Assembly (NCBI GenBank): GCA_002307215.1
Contig: DBTU01000019.1
Coordinates: forward strand, 124,001-188,000
Source of the DNA: Lachnoclostridium sp. UBA1308
Lineage (GTDB): Bacteria > Bacillota > Clostridia > Lachnospirales > Lachnospiraceae
DNA: 64,000 nt
Reading direction: 5' to 3'
Positions 17,246-26,821 of this stretch are shown here, one piece after another. Every line of letters begins with the position of its first letter. The first letter of the stretch is position 1. The position numbers and the translations under genes were made by a program. The notes under the pieces are model-generated. The model searched no databases and had not been told where the DNA came from. It worked only from the letters and a program-made list of their open reading frames with translations.

Positions 17246-18976
17246 GTGAATAAAATCAATGACTACTTTCATAAATTATTACGAAAATTTATGAATACCA
17301 AGATTTCATTTAAAGTAATGCTCGGATATATCTGTATTGTCATCATTCCCACTACCCTATTCAGCATCGTATTTCAACAACAGAATCATCGTGCTTTAAT
17401 GCAAAATTATCTCGATATGGAACAGCATTCACTTGATTTGAATTGTCAAAATGTAAATTCCAAATTACATCAAATATGCTCCGTTTCAGATTACTTTAAT
17501 TCAAACTTATCAGTAACAAATTATTTATCGAAGGATTATACTACGTCAGAGTCAATTTATGCTTACATAAAAGATCTCAAAGGCTTATATACATATGCTG
17601 TCAATGTTAACGATTATGTAAACAACATAATCGTTTATTCTAATTCCAATCAGGTTTTAACAATAAATAACAGATTACAAAACATGGCTAATCTATCCCT
17701 GGATGCGAAAACCATTCAACAAATTCAGGATACGTTTAATGGGATTTGGATTTTTGAGATAACAGATACGAACGAATTACTGATAAATTACTATAGTACG
17801 ATTTATTCAAAAAATTATGATAAAAAATTAGGAATTATTAAGATTCAGGTGGATTCCAACCTCTTTTCCGATTCATTTTCATCGGTTTCTCAATTCGTAT
17901 ATAAAAGCGATAATTTTAATTTCATTTATGATCGCGGAGTTTATGAAACGTATAATAATTCGCTTAGTTCCGGTAAAAATTTGGTTGCGCTTGATAGCAG
18001 CGTTCAAATTCTGAATGGTTCTATTATTCATATTATTAATCCCAATAAAGAATTTTCTTATTTCAATATAAAACTCATTGGAATCTTCATTTTATGTTTT
18101 CTGATATTATCATTTTTATATTACTTTTTATTTTCTGCCTTCACACTACGGTTATTAAAATTATCCTCTCATATGAAAGGGAGCCATCCTGACAATTTGC
18201 AGCACTACCGTGAATCGAGCTATCAGGATGAAATAGGTGTACTGATTCTATCCTACAACAGTATGGTTGATAAGATTAATGATCTAATCCATAGTGTATT
18301 TGTTTTCGAGCTACAGAAAAAAGATGCAGAATTCTATGCTCTGTATGCACAAATTCAACCACATTTTCTCTTTAATATTCTTGAAAACATTCATATGTCA
18401 GCCGAAAAACATAACGATGAAGAAACATCTACAATGATTGAACGTTTAGGGAAATTTATGAGATATAATCTGAACAAAAAACCAACTCCTGTAGAATTCC
18501 TTCAGGAGTTAGAACACACTAGAGATTATTTAGATTTTTACAAATATCGAATGGGCGACTTACTTGATATTCAGATTGCCTCTTTTACCGAGATTGAAGC
18601 TGTTAAATGCCCTTGTTTTACTCTTCAACCAATCATAGAGAATATTTTTACACATGCTCAAAAGAACAAAACTTATCTTAAAATCAGTATTTTTATCAAA
18701 GATGGTAGTATATATAACCGGTCCGGTGACATTGTGGTGGAGATAAAAGACAACGGGTACGGCATGACGAAAATTGAACTGGCTGATTTACAGACCAAAT
18801 TACAACAATCCGATTACGAAAGCAATAAACATATAGGTCTAAATAATGTTAACCAGCGATTATTGTATTTCTATGGTCCCGAGTATGGAATTAAAGTATC
18901 GAGTAAACGCAACAAGGGAACCGTTGTTACAATATTTATGAAGAAAACTTACTCCTCCAGCTTTGAAGATGCATGA
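17246..18976 (+). CDS. YesM-like sensor histidine kinase
   Basis: A 576-residue membrane kinase. It has an N-terminal transmembrane helix (about 24-45), an extracellular sensor region (about 46-275), a second helix (about 280-305), a HAMP-like linker, and the YesM-type catalytic part: the phosphorylated His is in YAQIQPHFLFNILENI (about 372), and the ATP-binding domain has DNGYGM and HIGLNNVNQRL. This subfamily senses extracellular oligosaccharides, often together with the LplA-type binding protein. The start is a GTG with AGGAG 10 nt upstream. The partner response regulator is convergent, with the 3' ends overlapping by 28 nt, instead of the usual tandem order. Confidence 0.93.
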   Translation: MNKINDYFHKLLRKFMNTKISFKVMLGYICIVIIPTTLFSIVFQQQNHRALMQNYLDMEQHSLDLNCQNVNSKLHQICSVSDYFNSNLSVTNYLSKDYTTSESIYAYIKDLKGLYTYAVNVNDYVNNIIVYSNSNQVLTINNRLQNMANLSLDAKTIQQIQDTFNGIWIFEITDTNELLINYYSTIYSKNYDKKLGIIKIQVDSNLFSDSFSSVSQFVYKSDNFNFIYDRGVYETYNNSLSSGKNLVALDSSVQILNGSIIHIINPNKEFSYFNIKLIGIFILCFLILSFLYYFLFSAFTLRLLKLSSHMKGSHPDNLQHYRESSYQDEIGVLILSYNSMVDKINDLIHSVFVFELQKKDAEFYALYAQIQPHFLFNILENIHMSAEKHNDEETSTMIERLGKFMRYNLNKKPTPVEFLQELEHTRDYLDFYKYRMGDLLDIQIASFTEIEAVKCPCFTLQPIIENIFTHAQKNKTYLKISIFIKDGSIYNRSGDIVVEIKDNGYGMTKIELADLQTKLQQSDYESNKHIGLNNVNQRLLYFYGPEYGIKVSSKRNKGTVVTIFMKKTYSSSFEDA

Positions 18977-19737
18977 TATTTCTTCCTGAAATCCGCAGGG
19001 GTACAGTTTAAACATTTATTAAATGCTTTATATAATCTGGTTTCATAATTATATCCCACCAGATAACTAATTTCAGATATTGACATGTTTTCTTCGTATA
19101 AAAGTAATTCGGCTGCCTTACATATTCTTAAATGTTCCAGTACATCCGGAAAGCTTTTTCCCATGTTCTGATTGACAATTTTAGAAATATAATTTGGATG
19201 TAAAAACAACTCTTCTCCGATCATGTTAAGATTTATGTCCTTCATATAATTTTTTCTCAAATAGTTAAGCACTTTTATTAAAGATGACGGAAAGGTACTT
19301 TCATCTAGGTGCCAATCAAAATAAGCCAAATTCGGAAGAATCCTATTTTTCTTACAAGTATATGCTTGGGGAAGAGAATGATAAATTGCGCTGCATTGTT
19401 CAATTAATCTAAGTTTATCAATAGGTTTCAGAAGATAATCATAAACCCCTTGTCTAAGTGCTTCCTGGGCATATGGAAACTTATCATATCCTGAAAGAAT
19501 AATAAAGAACCTACATATATTTAAGTCCTTCATTTTTTTTATCATATCTAACCCATTCATATTCTGCATTACAATATCCGATATTATTAAATCCGGCAAA
19601 AAAGTTTTAGCTATTTTTATTGCATCCGAGCTATTATAAGCTTTTTCAACACGGCATGTGAATTCAGTTTGATTTCTCAAAATATTACATACTCCATCAG
19701 CTATGTTAACTTCATCATCTATAACTAATATCTTCAT
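18949..19737 (-). CDS. YesN-like response regulator (REC + AraC HTH)
   Basis: A 262-residue regulator. The receiver domain (about 1-120) contains the acidic pair VIDDE, the phospho-acceptor Asp in LIISDIVM and Lys in YLLKPIDK. A C-terminal AraC-type double HTH (about 165-255) shows SISEISYLVGYNYETRLYKA followed by FNKCLNCTPADFRKKY. Expected to be phosphorylated by the adjacent YesM-like kinase and to activate the sugar ABC operon and nearby hydrolases; this is inferred from the family and location. The two genes overlap tail to tail by 28 bp, so they must use separate promoters. Confidence 0.93.
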   Translation of the reverse strand: MKILVIDDEVNIADGVCNILRNQTEFTCRVEKAYNSSDAIKIAKTFLPDLIISDIVMQNMNGLDMIKKMKDLNICRFFIILSGYDKFPYAQEALRQGVYDYLLKPIDKLRLIEQCSAIYHSLPQAYTCKKNRILPNLAYFDWHLDESTFPSSLIKVLNYLRKNYMKDINLNMIGEELFLHPNYISKIVNQNMGKSFPDVLEHLRICKAAELLLYEENMSISEISYLVGYNYETRLYKAFNKCLNCTPADFRKKYHASSKLEE

Positions 19738-20044
19738 AAGAACCTCATCTTCACATTATAATAATGATTCATTCACGCCATAATAATATCAAATAATACT
19801 GTTTCAGTCAACAACTTGTGCAAACATCCCGATGCCAAAGATAAAGCTTTCCTTTACTCTAGCGATTATATCAAGCGCACGATCGAGCTTCATTGGATAC
19901 GCTCCTATACGTTAAAAATAGCGTGAGACCAATCAATTGATCTCACGCATAAAAGTACACATATAGCATAAATAAATAATTTGTGTTATAATCTAAGAAT
20001 AGTTGTTGTAAAATATCAACCCATTATTAACAAAGGAGCGCACT
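19738..20044. other. Regulatory gap with hairpin and a possible gene scrap
   Basis: This 307-bp gap separates two divergent regulator genes. The plus strand is open without a start codon from about 19798 to a TGA at 19926 and reads protein-like (CKHPDAKDKAFLYSSDYIK), but I do not recognise it. At 19921-19948 an inverted repeat (GCGTGAGA arms, one mismatch in the longer stem) is followed on the minus strand by TATTTTT and could be a weak terminator left from a deleted gene. A TATAAT near 19986 may serve the downstream AraC gene. Confidence 0.35.
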
Positions 20045-20866
20045 TTGCAATCAGAAATCTTTGATCATTTTTCAAATTTGTTTGTTGTTTATTATTATGG
20101 TAGCTATATACATCTTGACCAAACCTGGCGTGGTTATAACCAGAATTGTGTCTTTAGCAAGTTTTATTACATAACCGATGGGGAGTGCGAAATCAAAGTA
20201 GGTGATACCGCTTATCGTGGATTACCGGGAAGGCTGTTTTACATTCCGGCAGGAACGAATCACTCCTTTTACCATACCAATGATAATTACATCACGAAGC
20301 ACTGGGTTCATTTCAAATTAGAAACCGGTGGCGAAAGCGTTGATAAACGTTACCGTCTTCCTCTTTTTGCCGATATGAAGGATGATAAAAATCTGTTGGA
20401 CTGCTTTGAGGCCCTCAACCGGCCCTGCAGCTCGCTGTCAGATGAATTGAGGCGTAATACAAAGCTGCTTGAACTTTTCTCAATTTATCTGTCTATCTGT
20501 GAGGAAAACGGAAGCCTGTTCTATTTTGCCGGCAATGATGATTTTAGTAAGGTGTTACAATATATTAAGGCTAACTTAAATCGGAAGCTGACTGTCACCG
20601 AACTGGCTGCCTTGATGCATGTGCATCCAAACTACTTTATTCGTATGTTTAAAAACAAAACAGGTATGGCTCCGGTAAGGTATATCAATAGCTTACGCTG
20701 TGAGCTTTCAAAAAGCCTACTTGAAAATACTCCTACCCCCATCAACAGTATTATGCAGGAAATTGGGTTTGAAGATAACAGTGCATTTTCTCATTTCTTC
20801 CGTCATAATACCGGCTACAGTCCAATAGAATTTCGAAAGCAGTTCACAAAACTCATAATTCAATAG
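20045..20866 (+). CDS. AraC-family regulator next to the GH29 gene
   Basis: A 273-residue regulator starting at TTG (20045) with AAGGAGC 7 nt upstream. The N-terminal cupin (about 35-120) contains LPGRLFYIPAGTNHSFYH, typical of effector-binding AraC domains. The C-terminal HTH pair (about 170-270) shows TVTELAALMHVHPNYFIRMF and FSHFFRHNTGYSPIEFRKQF. Its 3' end overlaps the convergent GH29 fucosidase gene by 14 nt, making that gene a plausible target along with others in the cluster. Ligand unknown. Confidence 0.9.
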   Translation: MQSEIFDHFSNLFVVYYYGSYIHLDQTWRGYNQNCVFSKFYYITDGECEIKVGDTAYRGLPGRLFYIPAGTNHSFYHTNDNYITKHWVHFKLETGGESVDKRYRLPLFADMKDDKNLLDCFEALNRPCSSLSDELRRNTKLLELFSIYLSICEENGSLFYFAGNDDFSKVLQYIKANLNRKLTVTELAALMHVHPNYFIRMFKNKTGMAPVRYINSLRCELSKSLLENTPTPINSIMQEIGFEDNSAFSHFFRHNTGYSPIEFRKQFTKLIIQ

Positions 20867-22331
20867 CCAAACAGTTGGTATACTTTGTAGGCAACTGCTC
20901 CGGAAGCTTAACTGTCAATATCCCGAAGTTTTGTGCAAATTCCACATCACCAAATCCAAGAAGACGCACAGACCGTACCTGTTCTTCCGGAAGCAGGCTC
21001 TTAATGACCGCTACGCGATTTTCCGGGGCATTAAGCATAAACGCAAAGACTGTGTTCCCTTTTGTAGTAAAACGATAATCAGAAGAATTCCATTCGGTCT
21101 GTTCTTCTTTGAACCCGTCAATAACAACGCTTGTATCTCCTTCTTTAAAAACTCTCCAAGGGCGGGTGCCATGCACACCTTCGCTGCATACTAAGAACCA
21201 GGAAGCCAATTCCTTCAGAATGTATAATGTCTCGTCATCAATTGAGCCATCGGGTCGTTGCAGTATATTCAGCAGCACATTACCGTTCTTGGAAATAATA
21301 TCCACCAGCATCTCAATGATTTGACCCGGACGCTTGAATTCCTGTCTGACATCATAAAACCAATTACCGATGCAGGTATCTGTTTGCCAAGGTTCCGGTC
21401 GGATTCCGGGAAGTTGACTCTTTTCAATGTCTAATATACCAATCGAATAAATCTCCTGACGGCGATCCTTCTGATTATAAACTGCACGGTTTTCACCGTT
21501 TTTCTTGATAGAGGTATTATATAGATAAGATACTGCCTCCAGTCCTTTCTCAAACAGTGAATGACCCGGAAGGTCCTCCCCCGAAGAAGCAAACGGTAAT
21601 CCGCCGTCGGAATATAGTAAGTCCGGCTGATACAGATCAATCATTTCCTTCATTACATTTAACCAATACTCCTGAAATTTGGGGTTTTGTGTATACCAAA
21701 TGTCACAGGGCAACCATAAGTCGGATCCACTCTTAACTGGCTTTGTATCTGAAATATGTTCCTGATTATCATGATAAAAGTCTCGATAAGAGGGATCATT
21801 ACCATCATAGGGTATACCTGCATACGGGCCGTATTTATCACTTCCCTTATTCACATGCCACCAGGAGAAGGAAGCCCCTAGGTGTTCCGTCAGTCCAAAG
21901 GGTAACCCGACTTTATCTGCAGCCTTTTTCCATAGACCGCATATATCTTTCCCCGGACCAACTTTTGTTGAGTTAAATTGATTGTACCTTGATGGAAAAT
22001 TAAAGAAATTATCATGATGCATGGCTTGCCCTACGAAATATTTTGCTCCTGCCTTTACATACAAGTCCATAAGATAATCCGGATCAAACTTCTCTGCTTT
22101 CCAGAGAGCGCAGATGTCCTTATAACCGAATTCGGATGGATGTCCATAATGTCTTAGATGATAATTATACTGTGACGTCCCCTGTACATACATGTGTCTG
22201 GCATACCAATCACCAAACATAGGAACGCTTTGAGGACCCCAATGACTCCAAATACCAAATTTGGCATCCTGAAACCATGCCGGGCATTCATAATTCCTTA
22301 ATGAATCAAAATTTGCTTCAAATTTCTTCAT
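20853..22331 (-). CDS. GH29 alpha-L-fucosidase
   Basis: A 492-residue GH29 enzyme, standard length for a catalytic domain plus C-terminal beta-sandwich. Recognisable blocks are PAWFQDAKFGIWSHWGPQS near the start, the substrate-binding His pair in GQAMHHDNF, the nucleophile Asp in DLLYSDGGLPF (about 242), and NGNVLLNI. It releases alpha-L-fucose from xyloglucan, glycans or mucin. No signal peptide, so it acts on imported oligosaccharides. The ATG at 22331 is preceded by AGGAGG. No fucose catabolic genes are visible nearby. Confidence 0.95.
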   Translation of the reverse strand: MKKFEANFDSLRNYECPAWFQDAKFGIWSHWGPQSVPMFGDWYARHMYVQGTSQYNYHLRHYGHPSEFGYKDICALWKAEKFDPDYLMDLYVKAGAKYFVGQAMHHDNFFNFPSRYNQFNSTKVGPGKDICGLWKKAADKVGLPFGLTEHLGASFSWWHVNKGSDKYGPYAGIPYDGNDPSYRDFYHDNQEHISDTKPVKSGSDLWLPCDIWYTQNPKFQEYWLNVMKEMIDLYQPDLLYSDGGLPFASSGEDLPGHSLFEKGLEAVSYLYNTSIKKNGENRAVYNQKDRRQEIYSIGILDIEKSQLPGIRPEPWQTDTCIGNWFYDVRQEFKRPGQIIEMLVDIISKNGNVLLNILQRPDGSIDDETLYILKELASWFLVCSEGVHGTRPWRVFKEGDTSVVIDGFKEEQTEWNSSDYRFTTKGNTVFAFMLNAPENRVAVIKSLLPEEQVRSVRLLGFGDVEFAQNFGILTVKLPEQLPTKYTNCLAIEL

Positions 22332-22424
22332 TTTCCTATATCCTCCTGTTCAAATTTCTCCGTATCACACGGAACTTAATCATTTCATATATTCTTTATC
22401 ATATTCAAATACTTCGATACAAAA

Positions 22425-23285
22425 CTACAATTGATCTTTCATACTAATAAACATGCCCTTGGCCATTGATTCGTAGTCATGGGGTGAAGAACTTAGCTTC
22501 GTTTGCAAAACGGCCCACATAGCATTCCAAAACGTAACTACAAATGTCATCTGTTTTAAATCATACAGCTTTTCTTCATCGCATTGACCAAAGTAGTGTT
22601 CCAACAAGTATTCTTTGTCCTTAGGCGAATAAAATATACATAGGCTCGCTAAATCAAAATAAACATCTCCCATCCCTGCAAATTCCCAGTCAATCAGTCT
22701 AACCGCACCGTCATCGATAAAATTATTCGAAAACGGATCGTTGTGGCATAGTCCAATGCATTCACTGCTTTTCATTTCTCTTTCCATCTTTACCTTATTA
22801 AGCTTAACAAGAAATAAATTCAAATCATCAGGAAGAAATAATTTGTTTTGGACCGCATAGTGAATTCTGTCTTCAATATCCTTATAGGGTGAAAATTCAT
22901 ATGGTATGGTCGGAAGTTTATGTATTCTTTTGATCATGTCAACAATACGTGTTATATTTTCTCTTGTTGATACATCTTCATTGTTCCATTTTCTCCCGTC
23001 AATAAACCTTGTAATCATGTCACCGGTTTCTTGTGAATAATATACTAATTCAGCACCAATCCCTATATCAGCTGCCGCCTTCATCGCCATATATTCAGCG
23101 GCTCTGTTAATCCCCAAAACGCTTGAATTATTACCACAGATACGAACCGCATATTTCATATTGTCCTTCACAATGATGTAATTCTGATTTGTCAGACCGT
23201 CTTGCTGATATTCAATGGCAATATCAGTGGCCTCCCATAATAAAATGGTTTTAATTAAATCATAAAGTCTTTCCTTCACACTCAT
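22425..23285 (-). CDS. Choline kinase/aminoglycoside-phosphotransferase-like protein (LicA-like)
   Basis: An APH/ChoK-fold kinase of about 286 residues. The catalytic loop IGLCHNDPFSNNFI (Brenner motif HxDxxxxN) and the metal-binding VRLIDWEFAGMGDVYFDLAS match LicA and related choline or ethanolamine kinases, which supply phosphocholine for surface decoration. No other lic gene is nearby, so the substrate is uncertain. AGGAGG lies very close to the ATG at 23285 and 9 nt from a GTG two codons later; an upstream ATG at 23321 is also in frame. It follows the GH29 gene region in the same direction but with its own upstream gap. Confidence 0.82.
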   Translation of the reverse strand: MSVKERLYDLIKTILLWEATDIAIEYQQDGLTNQNYIIVKDNMKYAVRICGNNSSVLGINRAAEYMAMKAAADIGIGAELVYYSQETGDMITRFIDGRKWNNEDVSTRENITRIVDMIKRIHKLPTIPYEFSPYKDIEDRIHYAVQNKLFLPDDLNLFLVKLNKVKMEREMKSSECIGLCHNDPFSNNFIDDGAVRLIDWEFAGMGDVYFDLASLCIFYSPKDKEYLLEHYFGQCDEEKLYDLKQMTFVVTFWNAMWAVLQTKLSSSPHDYESMAKGMFISMKDQL

Positions 23286-23754
23286 TCCCCTCCTATATGA
23301 TTCTTCCTTCTCCATAGTCAAAGTATATCAAATCTATATCATTGGCGTTATGGAAAAACAAACATTTTATTGTAAATTATTAACCTATTCTAGCAGGGGG
23401 TGGGATGTCAAAATACGCATGATCTTCCTTTTGATTTTCATATCTTATTTGATATTCGAATTTTGTCTCCGGTCGAGATTGTTAGCTTATTGCTAAACTT
23501 TATTTTAATTTATTGGATAATACATGAATTTGCTTCGGCAATTATAAGTTTATTAATACAATTATGTGATTGCAAAAAACAGCTCATCCCAGAATTGAAT
23601 TATTCATTGTGATGTGGAAAATATATTTCCGTAAAATAAAAAGACGCTTTTTAAACATAAGTTTAAAAAAGCGCCTAAACAACAATATAATATCAAATAT
23701 CTTCATTCTCTATTCCGGTGTTGCAATTTATATATAATAAACATTCAAACTGAT
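23286..23754. other. Intergenic gap with one terminator and no convincing gene
   Basis: Apart from the terminator at 23643-23675, this AT-rich gap holds only short, low-complexity open frames. A 70-codon plus-strand frame beginning near 23400 has no similarity I recognise and is not called. Confidence 0.5.
23643..23675 (-). terminator. Terminator of the amino acid ABC operon
   Basis: Inverted repeat with arms CGCTTTTTAAAC and GTTTAAAAAAGCG (one bulge) around a 4-nt loop, followed on the minus strand by a T5 run; 80 nt after the ATPase stop. Confidence 0.75.
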
Positions 23755-24525
23755 TTAAAGTACACTCTTAAGGAAGTTGATCGCTTTTTCATTCTTAGGG
23801 TTCTCAAATACTTCCGTGGGAGTTCCTTCCTCCAGAAGCATTCCGTCAGCCATAAACACGACTCTGTCTGCAACTTCTTTTGCAAAGCCCATCTCGTGAG
23901 TAACACAAATCATCGTCATTCCCTGTTTCGCAAGATCTTTCATAACACTAAGAACCTCACCTACAAGTTCAGGGTCAAGAGCACTGGTCGGCTCATCAAA
24001 GAGCATGATCTCAGGTTCCATAGCAAGAGCCCTTGCAATCGCAACCCGCTGCTGCTGTCCACCTGATAACTTACTCGGATACTCGTCAATTTTCTCTGTA
24101 AGCCCAACTCTTGCGATTATTCCTTTCGCAAGCTTCATGGCTTCTTCCTTTGATTTCTTACGAACGGCAATCGGTGCCACCATAACATTTTCAAGTACTG
24201 TTTTGTGAGGAAAAAGATTAAATCTCTGAAATACCATTCCAATCTCGAGGAGCATTACCTTCTGCTTGTCAGCAGCAATTCTCTCTATCGTCTTGTTATG
24301 TTCTCTGTGAAGAAACAGTTCATCTTTGATAAATATCTTTCCGCTTGTTATCTTCTCTAACTGGTTGAGTGAACGAAGATAAGTAGATTTTCCTGCACCG
24401 GATGGTCCGATAATACAGATTACTTCACCTTTTTCCACCTCAAGATTAATATCCTTAAGAACTTCAAGAGTTCCAAAAGCCTTACTTATATGCTCTGTTT
24501 TTAAAATATATTTATAATCATCCAT
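23755..24525 (-). CDS. glnQ: Polar amino acid ABC transporter ATP-binding protein
   Basis: A 256-residue GlnQ/HisP-type ATPase that energises amino acid import. Walker A is GPSGAGKST (about 42-50), the signature is LSGGQQQRVAIARALA, Walker B is IMLFDEPTSALDP and the switch His is in VTHEMGFA. GGAGG precedes the ATG. It is the last gene of an operon with permease (9-bp gap) and substrate-binding lipoprotein, all in the same direction. Confidence 0.96.
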   Translation of the reverse strand: MDDYKYILKTEHISKAFGTLEVLKDINLEVEKGEVICIIGPSGAGKSTYLRSLNQLEKITSGKIFIKDELFLHREHNKTIERIAADKQKVMLLEIGMVFQRFNLFPHKTVLENVMVAPIAVRKKSKEEAMKLAKGIIARVGLTEKIDEYPSKLSGGQQQRVAIARALAMEPEIMLFDEPTSALDPELVGEVLSVMKDLAKQGMTMICVTHEMGFAKEVADRVVFMADGMLLEEGTPTEVFENPKNEKAINFLKSVL

Positions 24526-24534
24526 AGCTGCCTC

Positions 24535-25575
24535 CTACTCATAAATTGAGAGCCTTTCCTCAACTTTATTAAATACAAACGTAAAAATTGCAGTTATGAT
24601 CAGATAAATAATAAGTGCAGGTAAAAATACCAGATAATTACCTTCGCTGGTCATTATATTCTTAGATATCGTCGTTATATCCATCAAAGAGATAGCAAAT
24701 ACCAGAGAAACATCTTTAATCATCATAACGAATTCGTTACAAAGAGGCGGAATCATTCTTCTAATGGACTGCGGGATGATAATCTTTCCCATCGTCTGTC
24801 CGTAACTCATTCCCAAGGCTTTGGCCGCTTCATGTTGCCCCTTGTCAATGGACTGAATTGCAGCACGAACAATTTCCGCACAATACGCGGCTGAGTTCAG
24901 GGAAAAGGCAATTAAGGCAGCAAGAAATGCACCCTTATAAACCGCTTCCGGATCGCCCGTATCAAACAAGCCTCTCCATGAAAATCCGAAGATTCCGGGG
25001 ATTGAAAAATATACAACAAATAGCTGAATCAGTAATGGTGTTCCTCGAAAGAAAAAGATATATCCTTTGCTTATTGCACTGATTATTTTATTCTTTGAAA
25101 TCTTGCCCAAGGCCAGAAACACACTTAATACAAAACCAAACGCCATAGATAATGTGGTAAGTAATAATGTCAACTTAGCTCCATGTAATACATTCTCTCC
25201 ACATCCAAGCATCCTGTAAGTGTAGTTCACCATTTGACTTACAAACTTTGCCACGCCACCATTTGCATTATAGATCTGCCCTGCGAATCCCACATAGGAT
25301 TCCTTAATCGCCTCTGCACCTGTCGTGGTGAAAGATAGATAATTGATGACTCCCAGATCATTATAGGTAATTGTCAAATGCTTTCTTGTACTGTCTTTTT
25401 CATCTACAATCATCTGCTTCACCTGATCAGAAGCATGATTCATCATATCTACCTTTGATAGATTAAGTACCGTAAGGACTACTATTAGCGCCAAAGCTGC
25501 CATGGTAACTATGGCAGCAATTTTTGACGAACGTTTCCAATGCTTAATGTCAACTATTCTTTTTATAATTTTCAT
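24535..25575 (-). CDS. Polar amino acid ABC transporter permease
   Basis: A 346-residue HisM/GlnP-type permease, longer than the usual 220 residues because of an N-terminal helix and an extracytoplasmic segment (about 40-125) before the conserved transport core. The core starts near GAKLTLLLTTLSMAFGFVLS; the EAA loop reads HEAAKALGMSYGQTMGKII (about 243-261). Such permeases form homodimers. Ribosome site is weak (AAGG next to the ATG). Operon partners flank it. Confidence 0.94.
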   Translation of the reverse strand: MKIIKRIVDIKHWKRSSKIAAIVTMAALALIVVLTVLNLSKVDMMNHASDQVKQMIVDEKDSTRKHLTITYNDLGVINYLSFTTTGAEAIKESYVGFAGQIYNANGGVAKFVSQMVNYTYRMLGCGENVLHGAKLTLLLTTLSMAFGFVLSVFLALGKISKNKIISAISKGYIFFFRGTPLLIQLFVVYFSIPGIFGFSWRGLFDTGDPEAVYKGAFLAALIAFSLNSAAYCAEIVRAAIQSIDKGQHEAAKALGMSYGQTMGKIIIPQSIRRMIPPLCNEFVMMIKDVSLVFAISLMDITTISKNIMTSEGNYLVFLPALIIYLIITAIFTFVFNKVEERLSIYE

Positions 25576-25618
25576 CCTTATTTACCCGCTTACTTTATTT
25601 TTTCTTCCGCTAATCGAA

Positions 25619-26527
25619 TTACTCTGCAGCTCCAAACCAGTGTGCAACATTTTCCTCGAAGAAACCTTCCTCCGTAAGCTGTGCAATTGCAGCGTTTAGT
25701 GCAGCCTGAAGAGCTGTATTTTGCTTCCCTATTGCGACGCCAAACTGTTCCGGCTCTTCATTATCTTGAAATGCCTTTACATATTTATCAGGGCTAGTTG
25801 CCAGGTATCCATCCGCTACTGTGGAGTCTACTACAACTGCATCAATTTCACCATTATCAAGCTGAGTAAAGCAGGTTGTTACTTTTTCATTTTGGGCTAT
25901 CGTGCATTTAATTGATCCTGTATCAACATAATCTGACATTAACTGATCCGAGGTTGTCTCTTTCTGAACTGCAATGGAAAGTCCGTCCAAATCTGCAAAG
26001 CCTGTAATCTTCTTTTCGTAATCCGGTCTAACTACTATGGCCTGATAGTTGTTAATATACGGATCAGAGAATATCATTGTCTGTTTTCTTTTTTCATTAA
26101 TGGTTACCGCTGAGATAACACAATCATAGTTTGTATCAATCCCTTGGAAAATACCATCCCATGCTGTATTAACAAAGTTAACCTTTAAGCCAAGTTTTTC
26201 TCCTAATGCGTTCGCAAAATCAACATCATATCCAATCGGAGTTGTTCCATCTTCAGCGTAATCTTCAAAGGGTGGATATCCAATCTCGACACCGATTGTT
26301 AGGGTTCCATCGTTAATAAGTTTTACAGCGGACAAATCAATTGCTGTGCTTGCCGGAGCATCTGTTGCTTGTGCCGGTACATCTGTTACTTCTGCGGGTG
26401 TATCAGTTGCTTCTGTCGGTGTATCTGTTACTTCATTTGATGTTTCATCTGTTTTGTTAGATGAACAGCCTGTGAATGAAAATACCATTGCTAAAATTAC
26501 TCCGAATACTAAAATCTTCTTTTTCAT
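25619..26527 (-). CDS. Amino acid ABC transporter substrate-binding lipoprotein
   Basis: A 302-residue family 3 binding protein. It has a lipoprotein signal with lipobox FTGC (Cys 21), a Thr/Pro/Ala/Asp repeat linker (about 30-62, units like TPAEVTDVPA), then the two-lobe domain with IGVEIGYPPFED, FVNTAWDGIFQGI and an SDPYINNYQA hinge region. It delivers polar amino acids to the permease encoded next. First gene of the operon, behind a good promoter. Confidence 0.95.
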   Translation of the reverse strand: MKKKILVFGVILAMVFSFTGCSSNKTDETSNEVTDTPTEATDTPAEVTDVPAQATDAPASTAIDLSAVKLINDGTLTIGVEIGYPPFEDYAEDGTTPIGYDVDFANALGEKLGLKVNFVNTAWDGIFQGIDTNYDCVISAVTINEKRKQTMIFSDPYINNYQAIVVRPDYEKKITGFADLDGLSIAVQKETTSDQLMSDYVDTGSIKCTIAQNEKVTTCFTQLDNGEIDAVVVDSTVADGYLATSPDKYVKAFQDNEEPEQFGVAIGKQNTALQAALNAAIAQLTEEGFFEENVAHWFGAAE

Positions 26528-26591
26528 ATATTCTCCTCCTTAAAAAAAGGAATCTAACTATTATTAGTCAGACTCATTTGCCTATGAAAAA

Positions 26592-26620
26592 AAGTTAGCA
26601 CATCCTGTGGTTTCTGTCAA
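26592..26620 (-). promoter_or_regulatory. Promoter of the amino acid ABC operon with overlapping inverted repeat
   Basis: On the minus strand, a consensus TTGACA (26620-26615), 17-bp spacer and TAACTT (26597-26592). An imperfect inverted repeat with arms CCTGT..TTTCT and AGAAACAGG spans about 26604-26632 and covers the -35 box, so it could be a repressor site. Confidence 0.65.
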
Positions 26621-26766
26621 CCAAGAAACAGGATTTAGGGCACAATATCATGAATTATTTTTCACAATTGACAATTCGGAGCTTATTTCAGGATTCAATA
26701 CGACCAGATACCAATAATACACTTCATTTTATTTTTTACATTAAAATACAGCTTTGGATTTTAATA

Positions 26767-26801
26767 TAAGACGGCTTGCATCAATGACGCAAGACGTCTT
26801 A
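26767..26801 (-). terminator. Terminator after the prenyltransferase gene
   Basis: Stem of 13 bp with one mismatch (TAAGACGGCTTGC and its partner) and 9-nt loop, 21 nt after the stop codon of the minus-strand prenyltransferase gene. The T-tract is poor, so termination may be partial. Confidence 0.55.
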
Positions 26802-26821
26802 TTTGTATTAATCATCAGTAG

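Noticed and set aside
19798..19926. Plus-strand reading with DAKDKAFLYSSDYIK
   Set aside because: Protein-like composition but no start codon and no family recognised; mentioned only as a possible scrap.
23400..23612. 70-codon plus-strand open frame with hydrophobic stretch
   Set aside because: No ribosome site, low-complexity AT-rich sequence and no recognisable similarity.
26340..26440. Imperfect repeats considered as a CRISPR-like array
   Set aside because: They encode the Thr/Pro/Ala linker of the amino acid binding protein; there are no spacers of uniform length.
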